Assembly: GCA_018645535.1 (NCBI GenBank)
Contig: JABGWN010000056.1
Coordinates: 1 to 14,612, forward strand
Source of the DNA: Methanobacteriota archaeon
GTDB taxonomy: Archaea > Thermoplasmatota > Poseidoniia > Poseidoniales > Poseidoniaceae
DNA: 14,612 bases
Direction of reading: 5' to 3'
Positions 8,901 through 14,612 of this stretch are shown one piece after another; the first letter of the stretch is position 1; each line of letters starts with the position of its first letter. The notes beneath the pieces were generated by a model. That model ran no database searches. It was given only the letters and a program-made list of their open reading frames with translations, and was not told the origin of the DNA. A program made the position numbers and the translations under genes.

Positions 8901-9401
8901 GCGTTCGAACCGATTCCAATATCGATAGAAGCAACACCATATCGTCCCTCCGTTGGCGAGATCATCGATATCGTCTTGACCGTTGACAACATCGGTTATC
9001 TCAATGGTTCAACATCCTTTATTCTGCAAGATGGTGATGGAATCATACTGCGTGAGGTCACGTTCAATCTTGAAGCTGGTGAACGAGAGAGCATAACATG
9101 GGAAATTGAAGCGTGGACAACCGGACGTCTTGGAATGACCTTGAAGATGGATAACAGCAGTGTCCTCATTCCTGTTCCTTTAGCTGATGTTACGGACGAT
9201 TCTGTCGATCAGAAATCATCTGCTTCCGAACTTGGTTTGAACATTCTTCTGGTCATTCTTGCAGCAGGCGCAGTTGTTGGAACATACCTCATGCGTAAGC
9301 AACGTATCAAAGACTTGTATGATGAGTTTGAGCTTGATGAAGAGACCACTAAACCACCGCCACGTCCGTTGGATTTGATGGATATCGGTGAAGAGGAATA
9401 G
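2949..9401 (+). CDS. Giant secreted, membrane-anchored surface protein with jelly-roll and Ig-like domains
   Basis: The 2,150 residues have type I topology. A signal peptide (about 1-28: lysine, then the hydrophobic run AVLLVALMVLVG) begins it. Near the end are one membrane helix (~2095-2115) followed by RKQR and an acidic tail ending GEEE, presumably cytoplasmic. Residues ~124-306, ~330-460 and ~515-705 are three related beta-sandwich modules of the MAM/'choice-of-anchor J' kind; each ends in a GW..(I)DD/DN motif (GGWFIDN, GIMIDDV, DGWYIDD). Copies 1 and 3 also share an FE...P.GW opening and an LSP.Y / LSP-EYY strand before F.HW. Residues ~800-1170 are unrecognised. Ig/cadherin-like stretches follow (about 1172-1980, e.g. 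DETPPDL, DGDGLETP), then a CARDB-like domain (~1981-2080). N-x-S/T sequons are abundant. No HExxH or other peptidase motif was found. The start is ATG 2949 (or 2955), after the GGTGA site; an upstream in-frame TTG at 2928 lies inside the hairpin and is unlikely. Probable role: adhesion or cell envelope. Confidence 0.85.
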   Translation: MNMPSNQYKAVLLVALMVLVGPSTLVKGAPTTASSGVVILAPTPGNESVLANISSIVQVPANHSITSGAMSIQTEWTPVADGGSYYGTGYGRGWLNGTFDNTSSLAQGGKLSLSTDTSLGSLTDFETTTRVPTGWLGMGPDGSDWTVVNVTTLQGQEQPTNASNGVDSLSFGADLSLTANMTSCILSPRYSTPEVVRNLSLSFDHWRSFTSNDALWVEYTFNDVEAWNQLIPTDGYNATVTSSHPASVQSYSSVWSGSSLQWDSVHFQLDNLANISSSQSMRFRMCADMSGDLSQRGGWFIDNLTWYNQGDEPGTWFHGNLNGDYAPNADGTLIMPVDFSGLASPIELEIRSNWDIEGGSNDGMTIWYSLDNGTSWVLLTPLPGLPGNGVAYQGQFYVDESFGWLPMFYPVSNTVSNHSNASYGLLKFNVQTDAIVNHGGSAPASGWEGIMIDDVTLHSGANTATPIKRVLNNFTNIPDYTNGSIDGWLDNVTAPNQWQWVSTMGVNGPRMAFDSFEDAHDAPAGWAIENIRGEGWSLGSVNNSSGNGPSGWHSGQAGAGIKLDGQYSANSYAHLISPEYYLPTNATSQLTFRHWVCTEAAWDGGAVSLSTDGGLNWWYLPADPGGFHDRISTVNSNSPFYGEGLLDGSRVTGGCHGVVRGFELKTSDITNLSGESVRLRFSFFSDEFVERDGWYIDDAGIEISLFENEGEWVSEPFTPNPVYGYGVLDASAIQPQNTTLRFSIMDMNGDIIPQYERITAPTQILLNPEEYSSVRIVVHMSTTDILVTPTVERVGLGLKQTFGAYQVQTNSLRSFNNNLTVDSNGYLSTPASDVIINSFYPQCFWDEVIVTHRGNNVSVPTGTYFLPYNSYALESSSYISQPMPTTTTSYSRVYPYGESLLEITELNFTLFIIMGDYFLDSTIQPICKTGIDDLQIRIGNNAVEGFPYPLSGNDTGLSERTKFHSVENDSFISYANEHGDLEWESKASVVYDLGYLGYGPNPSNMPQISGSIKANFMDQFVLKIQTGQNATNVTLSNFDYNGYQIYSVLASVPANTTQYVHVTSPGITFNSTHPNTFGMNYQTYWDWGRISMYLHTDQDTNLTAHSLRSSSSRSTFGAIYYTDSLLNSVLNASSTNDSNSMSNIPLSVETGKGGVKFNFTIFSEPVLIDTIVDAPASRWLPGTLREVTTHHIRTDPTGSITEIPALERINISMGPSTSQSDVRITAELDRLGTTPRFIQTSGAGIATLHPSSNALCTQSECTVTWVFESTWLNDDIDDVHWMAYAIDETGLKTGPAIWAENTAYNDVENDLEAFNVLAFDDEGRALHDWTQPLWPLHVNSDTEMTVSGRVRFEGVAERWVGDGEAQVSIEVRAIPPKNISGGLDEWPGEPIEWALSNTSEVDQYGRFSISLTIPDADELVSGTLLEVRTIITRCGPVGNQANTAFDKTAESTSFEVLYDETPPDLISVQILDQSGLQPADGHIWMPDRPIPLRLLIQDGDGLETPLTIHTWSEDRDDANGNGLMEEVEYQSFTANINRGALEVEVDLPLLQTSDVLPPGYVEGRLSVVVLGSDLAGNALQGGGTYGEETDAATIYVQPWQPTLLDWDSLNIDTIDGHLFPGQTHHVSFDLIDGNGLSSLDSITLGLLDSQQDDCWIEYAPRFNTTTGDVTCFTVPPTVTAQKDYLSSRWTLTVSFQMRWDAMNDMNDQQFTPSIVVLDENQDVGLGASYLSDISWKTHTRLSLVIDDVSDRVAPFGVFEDDTLTMHLDDFADIAVIVVHEDTLEPALHIPFDSKVAWTVFYNADTTFSTQSTIDTTGLSSLRLVLNWMTIPNGVATLNIDLTGSVFNFSSPLSIQLQIDEQSPTMTLEPGTFNDLDSNDLNDVPITINVRDDFGVSENGAMIHWCYVRAGKIVEGSTGEKSLDSLGTTGDITSFQTILDVEQTGVLFEKSDRLSVWFSHQDRSGNAMVGEATEFSPLEVYVVWMAFEPIPISIEATPYRPSVGEIIDIVLTVDNIGYLNGSTSFILQDGDGIILREVTFNLEAGERESITWEIEAWTTGRLGMTLKMDNSSVLIPVPLADVTDDSVDQKSSASELGLNILLVILAAGAVVGTYLMRKQRIKDLYDEFELDEETTKPPPRPLDLMDIGEEE

Positions 9402-9433
9402 TCAAGAAGAAGACCATCGAGGGAAGCATACGT

Positions 9434-9518
9434 GCCGGGGTTCCCGAGCGGTCAAAGGGGGTGGACTCAAGATCCTCTGCGTAATGCTTCGCAGGTTCGA
9501 ATCCTGCCCCCGGCACCA
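9434..9518 (+). tRNA. tRNA-Leu (anticodon CAA)
   Basis: The acceptor stem pairs GCCGGGG (9434-9440) with CCCCGGC (9508-9514), all seven pairs perfect, followed by discriminator A9515 and an encoded CCA (9516-9518). The D stem is CCC (9443-9445) with GGG (9457-9459). The anticodon loop is CTCAAGA (9466-9472) with anticodon CAA at 9468-9470, reading UUG leucine codons. The long variable arm (9478-9490) has a 3-bp stem, as in class II tRNAs. The T arm pairs GCAGG (9491-9495) with CCTGC (9503-9507) around TTCGAAT. The anticodon stem has one T-T mismatch (9462/9476). No intron is present. It lies 32 nt after the giant surface-protein gene with no visible promoter of its own. Confidence 0.95.
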
Positions 9519-9521
9519 TTC

Positions 9522-11402
9522 TCAGAGTTCTTCGAGTTCTTCTTTCGCATCTTCAGTGAACGATTGGAAGACCAAGCCTTCAGGATTCTCGATCGCAATC
9601 AACGCCTTTAGAGAATGCAATTCAGCGAGTTTATCAGGCGCTTGTGCCACCTTGACCCGACTGTTCGATAGCGTGATTTTAGCCCCAGGTTGTGGTGCCT
9701 GAATCGAAGATGGCATCCATATTCCAATGGTACCCAAAGATGGATGCTGAGCAACGATGAGTTGTTCTTCAGATGACTCTCCAACAACTGCAGTGATGTA
9801 CAATGGTCGTTCATCATCCAACAACACTTCAGACGATTGCCAATCGGTTGAAACGTTGACATGACTTTCCTTTTCTTGTCGCTTACTGATGTCTTCAACA
9901 GTTTGTTCAACAGCCCGTTGTTGTTGTGAGGTTTGTTCATGAATTCGATCTAAAACACGTCGCAATCCCTCGACTTCAACATCATCATCATCTTCCATTG
10001 CCCGATGAGCTAAGAGCACTAATTCACCCAAATGTTCGTCGATGTTTCCATCTGTTGAGGAGCATTCCATGGCCTCATCAAACAATTCGATTGCAAAGTC
10101 AGGACGATTGAGCGCAAGGAATGATTCTCCCAATTCGGTCAATGCTTGCATGGCTACAGTATGATCTGCTTGAACCATGGTCTGAACCTTAGAAATCGTT
10201 CCATCATAATCTTCTCCATTAAGGAACTGTGCCATTGACAGAACAACATGTTGTTTCAACTTCATCGATTCATTGAGTGCTTCTAATCCGATTGCTGCGG
10301 ATGATAGTCGAACTGCTTTCTCGTGCTTATTCGTTGATAATGCGAGTACGGAAAGACGTGCAAGGATACGTGCTTCAATTGGATCATCATCGACGTGCGT
10401 TGCTTGGAATAATGCACTTGCAAGATGCTGGTGAGATCCCATTGCATCACCTTTCATTCGCTTCATAATGGCCAAGGCCATTTCACTACGGACGAGAATA
10501 CGGGAACTAAATCGATGTGCAACATCAACAAGTTCTCGATTTAATGGAGCTAAATCAATTCCAGAATCTTCGAGAACTTCTGCCATGAGTGCTTGCGTTT
10601 CTGAAATAACAACTTCAAGGGATTCATCTGCAAGTCGTTGTTTTAGATTCAGAACATGTTCTTCTAGACGAAGCACCTCTCGACAACTTTCGAATAATGG
10701 TTTGAGTTTTTTACGATGACTTGTTTTGATATCATCACCACTGAGATGCCGACGCAATTGGAGCAGATAGTCGACACTTTGGCCTTCGTTTGCTTGTGTA
10801 GCAACACTTGCTTTGACTTTTGCTGGGGCGGTTGCGAGCAGGGAATCAACCATCCAAGTGATCTTTGCTTGAACATCGTATTCGTTTCTTCTACTGATTG
10901 CATATTGCATTTCAGCAGCGCGTATACGGCGACCCAATCGACGTAATTCACTTGCATGTTTTCCTTTTGCCGACTTAGCAATCCGTTCAAAAAATGTTGA
11001 GGGTGGGCAAACCTCTCCAGCGAGTTGATGCTCTTCAGTTGCCTTTGCCATTTTGAAATCATCAGTGACGAGAAGAACATCATGACCTTCTCGTTGTAAG
11101 CTGCTCGCTAGGACCATCAAGGATAAATCCACATCCTGTGGTGAAGCGCGTTCTCCAATTTTTGAAGCCAGACCTCGTATTTGCCCATCATCAACAGAAT
11201 GGGTTGTAAGAAGAGGCTTGACTTGTTCAAGTAAATTCGGTCTTTGCTTCCAGCGTTGAAATCGAACCGTTCGAATTTCCCCATGAACGCCATCGGTGAC
11301 ATGCATTGTTTTCAGACTTGATTTCAGATCCCTTAGAAGCGTCGTTGAACCCATTGCTCCCATGTGAATAAAGCAATTTGAATCGACAACATATGTGACC
11401 AT
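9522..11402 (-). CDS. PIN-domain protein with TPR-like helical middle and C-terminal beta-rich region
   Basis: The 626-residue product is a predicted RNase. The N terminus (residues 1-~140) is a PIN domain with the acidic metal-binding set visible: D7 in VVDSNCF, E42 in DGVHGEI, D90/D92 in SPQDVDLS, and D114 in VTDDF. Residues ~145-300 are basic and helical. Residues ~300-490 contain TPR-like helix pairs, clearest in ELGESFLALNRPDFAIELF (~420-438). A Gln/Glu-rich coil (~500-530) leads to a beta-rich tail with PGAKITLSNSRVKVA, possibly OB-like, ending in an acidic EELEEL. The ATG at 11402 is chosen because the PIN strand MVTYVVDSN starts there; an upstream in-frame ATG at 11522 would add 40 unrelated residues and overlap the phosphatase gene. 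It follows that gene by 22 nt, probably in one transcript. Free-standing VapC toxins are ~130 residues and have an antitoxin partner; none is seen here. The substrate is unknown. Confidence 0.78.
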   Translation of the reverse strand: MVTYVVDSNCFIHMGAMGSTTLLRDLKSSLKTMHVTDGVHGEIRTVRFQRWKQRPNLLEQVKPLLTTHSVDDGQIRGLASKIGERASPQDVDLSLMVLASSLQREGHDVLLVTDDFKMAKATEEHQLAGEVCPPSTFFERIAKSAKGKHASELRRLGRRIRAAEMQYAISRRNEYDVQAKITWMVDSLLATAPAKVKASVATQANEGQSVDYLLQLRRHLSGDDIKTSHRKKLKPLFESCREVLRLEEHVLNLKQRLADESLEVVISETQALMAEVLEDSGIDLAPLNRELVDVAHRFSSRILVRSEMALAIMKRMKGDAMGSHQHLASALFQATHVDDDPIEARILARLSVLALSTNKHEKAVRLSSAAIGLEALNESMKLKQHVVLSMAQFLNGEDYDGTISKVQTMVQADHTVAMQALTELGESFLALNRPDFAIELFDEAMECSSTDGNIDEHLGELVLLAHRAMEDDDDVEVEGLRRVLDRIHEQTSQQQRAVEQTVEDISKRQEKESHVNVSTDWQSSEVLLDDERPLYITAVVGESSEEQLIVAQHPSLGTIGIWMPSSIQAPQPGAKITLSNSRVKVAQAPDKLAELHSLKALIAIENPEGLVFQSFTEDAKEELEEL

Positions 11403-11424
11403 GATGTTTCGAGTACAAGTCGAA

Positions 11425-12159
11425 TCATAAGTCTTGAGCCGAATGTACTGCAAGAATTGCATCAACAAGCGGAGCGATTGTTGCACTGTTTGGATACGGA
11501 GAGAGAACGTCAGCAGCTGCACGAACGTCGACGAATGGTGTTCCTACTGAAACGGACCAACCTGCCATTTCAAACATTGACAGGTCATTTGGAGCATCGC
11601 CGACACAGAGCATGTCTTGTGCAGACCATCCCATCTTCTCGTTCAGCATGGTTAATCCGCTTCCCTTGGAGAGATGCGGTTCCATGAGGTGAATAGCAAA
11701 ACCTGTTCGGACAACATCGAGATGCTTCCATTTGCTTTTACGGATTGAAGAAGTTACTGCTTCGAGATCTTCATCAGCAAATAAGCACCATTCACTCTCT
11801 CTCCAAGCGTTCGTTGTGATGCCTTGAGGGTCAATTTCTTCATGCTCTGTTGCAAGCCAATTCGCTGCATCTTTAGCTTCCTGACCAGATGCGCGAACAA
11901 TGGCTTCAGGCCATGATGGATGCCAGAGAACACCACCGTTTTCGCAACAAATAGGGCCGCTTAATCCAATGAATCTCCACAAGCCATAGGTTATTGCTCG
12001 AACATTTCCAGTTGCGAGGACAACAATAATTCCTGCTGCTTCAAGCCGACGCAAGGCTTCAACAGCATTCATGTCGAGCAACTTATCTTCATCGGTGAGC
12101 GTCCCATCGATATCGAAAGCAACAACTTTTGGACACCATCCAGGGGGTAGCCACTCCAT
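11425..12159 (-). CDS. Phosphoglycolate phosphatase, archaeal HAD type
   Basis: This soluble cytoplasmic phosphatase is predicted to hydrolyse 2-phosphoglycolate, a by-product of DNA repair and of oxygenase side reactions, to glycolate and phosphate. The 244 residues carry all four HAD motifs: FDIDGTLTD with nucleophile D16 and acid D18; LATGN with T50; K165 in LSKGSGL; and GDAPNDLSMF (187-196) with D188 and D192. A C2-type cap lies between motifs II and III (~70-160). The DIDGTLTD and GDxxND pattern with this length resembles the archaeal TA0175 group (about 225 residues) in the wider Cof/sucrose-phosphatase-like family. Another HAD substrate, such as a sugar phosphate, is possible. The start is ATG 12159; no Shine-Dalgarno is evident, so it may be leaderless. 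It is the first gene of a likely two-gene unit with the PIN protein and divergent from the metal ATPase, 57 nt away. Confidence 0.85.
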   Translation of the reverse strand: MEWLPPGWCPKVVAFDIDGTLTDEDKLLDMNAVEALRRLEAAGIIVVLATGNVRAITYGLWRFIGLSGPICCENGGVLWHPSWPEAIVRASGQEAKDAANWLATEHEEIDPQGITTNAWRESEWCLFADEDLEAVTSSIRKSKWKHLDVVRTGFAIHLMEPHLSKGSGLTMLNEKMGWSAQDMLCVGDAPNDLSMFEMAGWSVSVGTPFVDVRAAADVLSPYPNSATIAPLVDAILAVHSAQDL

Positions 12160-12216
12160 AGACAGTCGACAGACTTCTCTTTGAAGAAGATTCTTACCAT
12201 AATTTCGAACAAAATC
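12160..12216. promoter_or_regulatory. Divergent spacer between phosphatase and metal-ATPase genes
   Basis: This 57-nt gap must hold the 5' signals of both flanking genes, unless promoters lie inside coding sequence. The only AT-rich core is ATAATTT at about 12199-12205, which could act as a TATA-like element for either strand, but its distance to either start codon is not ideal. No clear Shine-Dalgarno and no convincing metalloregulator dyad is visible. Confidence 0.25.
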
Positions 12217-14612
12217 ATGAGAGTCTTAATCAAACAGGAACGAGGCGCTCAGTACATGGGGGATGGGGAGAAAGAAGTGTTCTTTTCCCTTGAGGAGGAT
12301 GAAGCGGTTGCAAAGGCGGTTCCTTCTGAAGCAAAATCAGAACCAGTTCTCGTTGCAGAAGAAGTTCCAGAAAACATCGAGATTCTCGATGCAGATGTTA
12401 TTATGCAAGCCACTGGTAACTATTCAGTGGAATGGCAATTGATTGGAATGGATTGCCCTGATTGTGCAAGTAAAGCAACACGGGCGCTCAATCATCTACC
12501 TCAGGTATCTGACCCGTTCGTATCTGCAACCTCAGGAGAAGTACGTCTCTCTGTAGATTTAGAAAAAGGGTCTCTTTCAGAAGTGTCTTCTGTTCTACGT
12601 TCGCTCGGCCATGCCCCAGATACTGAACATCATATGTTGAAGGGGATGAGAGCAGCAACGATTGCAAAACGCAACAATATTGAGATTCGTGGGTTGCGTA
12701 AATTGCTGAAACTTCAACCAGGAATACTCGACGCGGAGATTGAAAAAGACGGTCGGATTCTTGTTCAACTGGTTTCACAAGCTGATTCCGATTTACTCAA
12801 GAAGCGAGATGAAGCACTGGAAAACGTCTGCGGTTCTGTCCCAAAACTTGTTGCAACACTCTCGAACCGTCTCCGACCAGATCAGTATCGACTTCTCGGT
12901 GCATCGTTTGCTGTTCCTCTTCTCGTTATTGTCTACACTCTGCATTTGATGGGTATTGAAGGCTGGATTGCGGCTGTTATTGCGATCCCTGGAATCCTTA
13001 TGTCCAGCTATCAGATGTTCCGTGAAGCGATTGCTGGTATCCTCAATCGCCAAATTGGATTCCAAGTGCTGACCAGTTTAGCCGTTCTTGGCGCATGTGG
13101 CCTGATGATGTGGGAAGAAGCGCTTATCGTTTCGATTCTTGTAGCCTTCACCGCTCATTTGGAAGGAGACGCACTTGTGAAAGCACGAGAAGCAATGCAA
13201 GGGGGCCTTGATCGATTACCACGCGTTGCTCGTCGGTTGAACCGTCCAAATGCTTCAAAGCCAATGTCGATTAATCTTGGAACTCCTTTGATGATGGCCC
13301 AACCAGTCTCACTAGCGGCTGTACACTCCCATCAAACAAGTGAACAGATACCAATCGATTTACTCAGCAAGGGTGATTTTATCGAGGTTCGAAGTGGCGA
13401 ATTGATACCTGCAGATGGAATAATTGTTGAAGGGAAAGGTGCACTCAACAAAGCACCACTCACAGGCGAATCGGTTCCTGTTGATGTTGTTGAAGGCGAT
13501 TTGATTCAAGCAGGACTTGTCCTGGCCCGTGGTCCAGTGGTTGTCAAAGTCGAAGCGGTTGGAGAAGGAACTCAATTGTACGAATTGATTGAAGCGGTTC
13601 ACACCTTTAGAGACGAGCCACCTCGTCATCAAGCAACCATAGAATTATTCACAGCCATTTGGGTTCCACTCGTCTTGTTTGGAGCAATCGGAGTATACTG
13701 GTTCGTTTTCCCAGAGGATTGGAAGATTGTACTTCTTCTATGGGTCGTTGCATGTCCATGTGCACTCCTGCTTGCAGCACCAGTCCCTCATGCAGCAGCC
13801 CTTGCCCGGTCTGCTCACATAGGCGCAATAGCTCGGGGCGGGAATGTACTCGATCGTCTTTCAAAGGTCAATCACGTTTTATTGGATAAAACAGGAACTT
13901 TGACATCAGGAAAGCCATCAATGGGCGAGGTCATTATCGCTAAAGGGCGTCGCAGGGATGCCTCCATTGCTCTTGCAGCAGGTATCGAGGCACGATCATC
14001 ACACCCTTACGCAGACGCTCTACGAGAATACGCTGAGGGGCAGAACATCACTGCTTCTGAGGTCAATAAAATCAAAGATATTGATGCAGGAATTCAAGCA
14101 CTTCGAAACAAAGAAGTCGTTTTGATGCTTCGTCCCGATGCATTGGTCGAACATGGCATCGTCCTGCCTGAAGAACTTCGAATCGGTATTGTTGAGGCTG
14201 AAGCACAAGGACACGGTGCATCAGTTTTGACCAAGGGCGGTAAGTGTGTTGCTCTTTTCACATTCATTCACGATGACACCCGTCAAGGTGCTGATGAATT
14301 GATTCCAGAATTGCACAAGCGTGGAATCAGTGTTGAAATCCTTTCAGGCGATCATCAAGGTGCTGTAGACCGTTTTGCAGCCTCGGTTGGTCTTGCAGCA
14401 AACGCTGCACATGGAAGTCTTTCACCCGAGGAAAAAGTGGCTTGGGTTCGTAGCCGTTCAAAGACGCATGTAACGATGATGGTAGGTGATGGATTCAATG
14501 ATGCAGCTGCATTGGCAGTATCTGACGTTGGGGTTGCCGTTGGTTCTGGGGAATCGGTAAACGTCGAGGCAGCAGATGTTCTAATTCCAGGAGATGATCC
14601 TCGAATATTGAC
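12217..14612 (+). CDS. Heavy-metal-transporting P1B-type ATPase (3'-truncated by window edge)
   Basis: This is an ATP-driven membrane exporter of soft metal ions. The window holds 798 codons plus two bases. In order: an acidic, probably disordered N terminus (1-~70); a heavy-metal-associated domain with GMDCPDC (77-83); a second, cysteine-free HMA-like domain (~155-205); four membrane helices (~223-320); an actuator domain with TGES (416-419); two more helices (~478-528) with the transport motif CPC (513-515); phosphorylation motif DKTGT (557-561); the P1B-specific HP pair (H596-P597); LSGDH (709-713); and GDGFND (757-762). Helices 7 and 8, which settle metal specificity, are beyond the edge. 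CPC fits Cu+ or Zn2+/Cd2+/Pb2+ transporters; the GMDCPDC site slightly favours Zn/Cd-type, by inference. The actuator is longer than usual: about 35 residues of unconserved sequence separate RVARRLNR from IPIDLLSKGD. The start is ATG 12217; ATG 12256 (codon 14) is an alternative. No Shine-Dalgarno is visible. Confidence 0.93.
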   Translation, partial: MRVLIKQERGAQYMGDGEKEVFFSLEEDEAVAKAVPSEAKSEPVLVAEEVPENIEILDADVIMQATGNYSVEWQLIGMDCPDCASKATRALNHLPQVSDPFVSATSGEVRLSVDLEKGSLSEVSSVLRSLGHAPDTEHHMLKGMRAATIAKRNNIEIRGLRKLLKLQPGILDAEIEKDGRILVQLVSQADSDLLKKRDEALENVCGSVPKLVATLSNRLRPDQYRLLGASFAVPLLVIVYTLHLMGIEGWIAAVIAIPGILMSSYQMFREAIAGILNRQIGFQVLTSLAVLGACGLMMWEEALIVSILVAFTAHLEGDALVKAREAMQGGLDRLPRVARRLNRPNASKPMSINLGTPLMMAQPVSLAAVHSHQTSEQIPIDLLSKGDFIEVRSGELIPADGIIVEGKGALNKAPLTGESVPVDVVEGDLIQAGLVLARGPVVVKVEAVGEGTQLYELIEAVHTFRDEPPRHQATIELFTAIWVPLVLFGAIGVYWFVFPEDWKIVLLLWVVACPCALLLAAPVPHAAALARSAHIGAIARGGNVLDRLSKVNHVLLDKTGTLTSGKPSMGEVIIAKGRRRDASIALAAGIEARSSHPYADALREYAEGQNITASEVNKIKDIDAGIQALRNKEVVLMLRPDALVEHGIVLPEELRIGIVEAEAQGHGASVLTKGGKCVALFTFIHDDTRQGADELIPELHKRGISVEILSGDHQGAVDRFAASVGLAANAAHGSLSPEEKVAWVRSRSKTHVTMMVGDGFNDAAALAVSDVGVAVGSGESVNVEAADVLIPGDDPRIL

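Noticed and set aside
2949..9401. The giant protein as a secreted peptidase (immune-inhibitor-A-like)
   Set aside because: The jelly-roll modules resemble those beside such peptidases, but no HExxH zinc site or serine/cysteine protease motif is visible anywhere in the protein.
9388..9702. 104-codon forward reading frame running through the tRNA
   Set aside because: It crosses the tRNA-Leu gene and the antisense of the PIN gene, and its composition is not protein-like.
10664..11083. 139-codon reverse reading frame inside the PIN gene
   Set aside because: It is a shifted-frame shadow of the PIN protein with no domain signal, whereas the PIN frame shows clear motifs.
11403..11522. 40-residue N-terminal extension of the PIN protein starting at 11522
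   Set aside because: It overlaps the phosphatase coding sequence almost completely, and the PIN fold begins exactly at the ATG at 11402.
9522..12159. PIN protein plus phosphatase as a toxin-antitoxin module
   Set aside because: The partner is a canonical HAD phosphatase with all catalytic residues, not a small DNA-binding antitoxin, and the PIN protein is far longer than a VapC toxin.

Overview
The window looks like a chromosomal segment of a mid-GC marine euryarchaeon. The best guess is Marine Group II (Candidatus Poseidoniales/Poseidoniia), and this taxonomic placement is inference. Seen directly: an archaeal/eukaryotic-type EF-1A, an archaeal uS10, an archaeal GINS-like replication protein, an archaeal-type phosphoglycolate phosphatase, a Shine-Dalgarno of the GGTGA type, tight gene packing, and a giant secreted surface protein of the kind common in that group. 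There is no CRISPR array, insertion sequence or phage gene; the region reads as a stable chromosome.

Layout. Positions 1-1729 (+) are a translation operon: a possible tail of an upstream gene, EF-1A, then uS10 after a 40-nt gap. Convergent to it, 2845-1844 (-) encodes a Gins51/Gins15-like subunit of the replicative helicase complex, with an unusually long acidic linker. Divergent from the GINS gene, 2949-9401 (+) encodes a 2,150-residue type I membrane surface protein: signal peptide, three jelly-roll-like repeats, a large unrecognised middle, Ig-like domains, one C-terminal membrane helix and a short acidic cytoplasmic tail. Its ribosome binding site lies inside a perfect 10-bp hairpin. A tRNA-Leu(CAA) follows at 9434-9518, only 32 nt after that gene and 3 nt before the end of a convergent gene.

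Positions 12159-9522 (-) form a probable two-gene unit: a HAD-family phosphoglycolate phosphatase, then after 22 nt a 626-residue protein with an N-terminal PIN nuclease domain, a TPR-like helical middle and a C-terminal beta-rich region. Divergent from it, 12217 to the window edge (+) is the first ~798 codons of a P1B-type heavy-metal-transporting ATPase with a GMDCPDC metal-binding domain, a CPC transport motif and the full catalytic motif set. Its last two membrane helices lie beyond the window.

The genes are functionally mixed (translation, replication, cell surface, RNA metabolism, carbon salvage, metal export). The most interesting items are the hairpin that buries the ribosome binding site of the giant surface protein, the architecture of that protein, and the PIN-TPR fusion. 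I see no convincing complete novel system.
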